NCBI GenBank assembly: GCA_019894735.1
Contig: JAGXOB010000130.1
Coordinates: 1-6,555, forward strand
DNA from: Promethearchaeota archaeon
Lineage (GTDB): Archaea > Asgardarchaeota > Lokiarchaeia > Sigynarchaeales > SOKP01
Length of the DNA stretch: 6,555 bases
Reading direction: 5' to 3'
Under the pieces are notes generated by a model. The model had not been told where the DNA came from. It saw only the letters and a list, made by a program, of their open reading frames with translations, and did no database searches. The position numbers and the translations under genes were made by a program. Below are positions 6,423 through 6,555 of this stretch, piece by piece (position 1 is the first letter of the stretch; every line of letters starts with the position of its first letter).

Positions 6423-6453
6423 TAAAAAATATTTTTTACCGTCAATTTTTTTT
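6423..6453 (+). terminator. Terminator after nnr: A/T palindrome and T8 run
   Basis: The perfect 16-base palindrome TAAAAAATATTTTTTA (6423-6438) begins 32 bases after the nnr stop. Eight T residues follow at 6446-6453. Together the two T-runs (6432-6437 and 6446-6453) make a convincing archaeal T-run termination site. The palindrome has no loop, so as RNA it would form only a weak hairpin. Confidence 0.6.
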
Positions 6454-6454
6454 G

Positions 6455-6496
6455 GTGAATTATCTTAAAAATTAGATTTTTAAGTGATTAATTCAC
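6455..6496. repeat. Compound 42-base inverted repeat downstream of nnr
   Basis: Two nested perfect inverted repeats share one axis. The inner arms CTTAAAAA (6464-6471) and TTTTTAAG (6477-6484) enclose the 5-base loop TTAGA. The outer arms are GTGAATTA (6455-6462) and TAATTCAC (6489-6496). They are separated from the inner stem by 1 base on the left and 4 on the right. The whole can fold into a 16-bp hairpin with one asymmetric internal loop. It could be a terminator for the opposite strand or a second terminator for nnr, an RNA element, or a protein-binding site. Confidence 0.55.
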
Positions 6497-6555
6497 ATTT
6501 TATTAAACATTATTTATTTCATAAATATTTATTAACACCTAACCTATTATTATAG
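6497..6555. other. A/T-rich tail, possibly the promoter of a gene beyond the window
   Basis: No open reading frame of note is present. The perfect palindrome ATAAATATTTAT (6521-6532) would serve as a TATA box on either strand, and a plus-strand start would then fall near the right edge of the window. No start codon for a downstream gene can be assigned. Confidence 0.25.

Noticed and set aside
6392..6555. Riboswitch, tRNA or CRISPR repeat in the terminal spacer
   Set aside because: No cloverleaf, no repeated units with spacers and no G/C-rich conserved core were seen; only T-runs and A/T-rich inverted repeats are present.

Overview
The window is low-GC (by eye about one third G+C) and looks archaeal. 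Three start codons lack a Shine-Dalgarno (SD) sequence; two of these have an A/T-rich TATA-like box centred about 26-28 bases upstream, as expected for leaderless archaeal transcripts. Gene ends are marked by long T-runs, and NAD(P)HX repair is encoded as one fused epimerase/dehydratase. The small first protein resembles, from memory, a family common in Asgard (Lokiarchaeia-like) genomes. That placement is an inference, and a low-GC anaerobic bacterium is not strictly excluded.

Layout. 54-374 (+) encodes a 106-residue protein of unknown function with a good SD, followed by a T10 terminator. 492-1871 (+) encodes an Old Yellow Enzyme (OYE)-family FMN oxidoreductase with a C-terminal four-cysteine iron-sulfur motif. 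It converges, with a gap of 3 bases, on a minus-strand two-gene operon: an SDR dehydrogenase (4706 to 3906) followed after 9 bases by a fumarate-reductase-like flavoprotein (3896 to 1875). The SDR stop codon abuts the flavoprotein's SD. A 107-base divergent promoter region (4707-4813) separates this operon from a full-length nnr gene (4814-6391, +). The last 164 bases hold no gene but contain a T-run terminator, a large inverted repeat and possibly the promoter of the next gene.

How the genes may work together. OYE, SDR and fumarate-reductase-like flavoprotein form a redox trio of the same general make-up as the enzymes that process cyclic alcohol/ketone/enone substrates in anaerobic bacteria, such as daidzein-to-equol reduction and bile-acid 7-dehydroxylation. 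The sequences themselves look like an uncharacterised subfamily set often seen together in anaerobic bacteria (from memory), so transfer into an archaeon is plausible. The substrate cannot be read from the sequence. Nnr is a housekeeping repair enzyme for damaged NAD(P)H; its position beside three putative nicotinamide/flavin-dependent enzymes may be coincidental.

No tRNA, rRNA, CRISPR array, insertion sequence or broken gene was seen.
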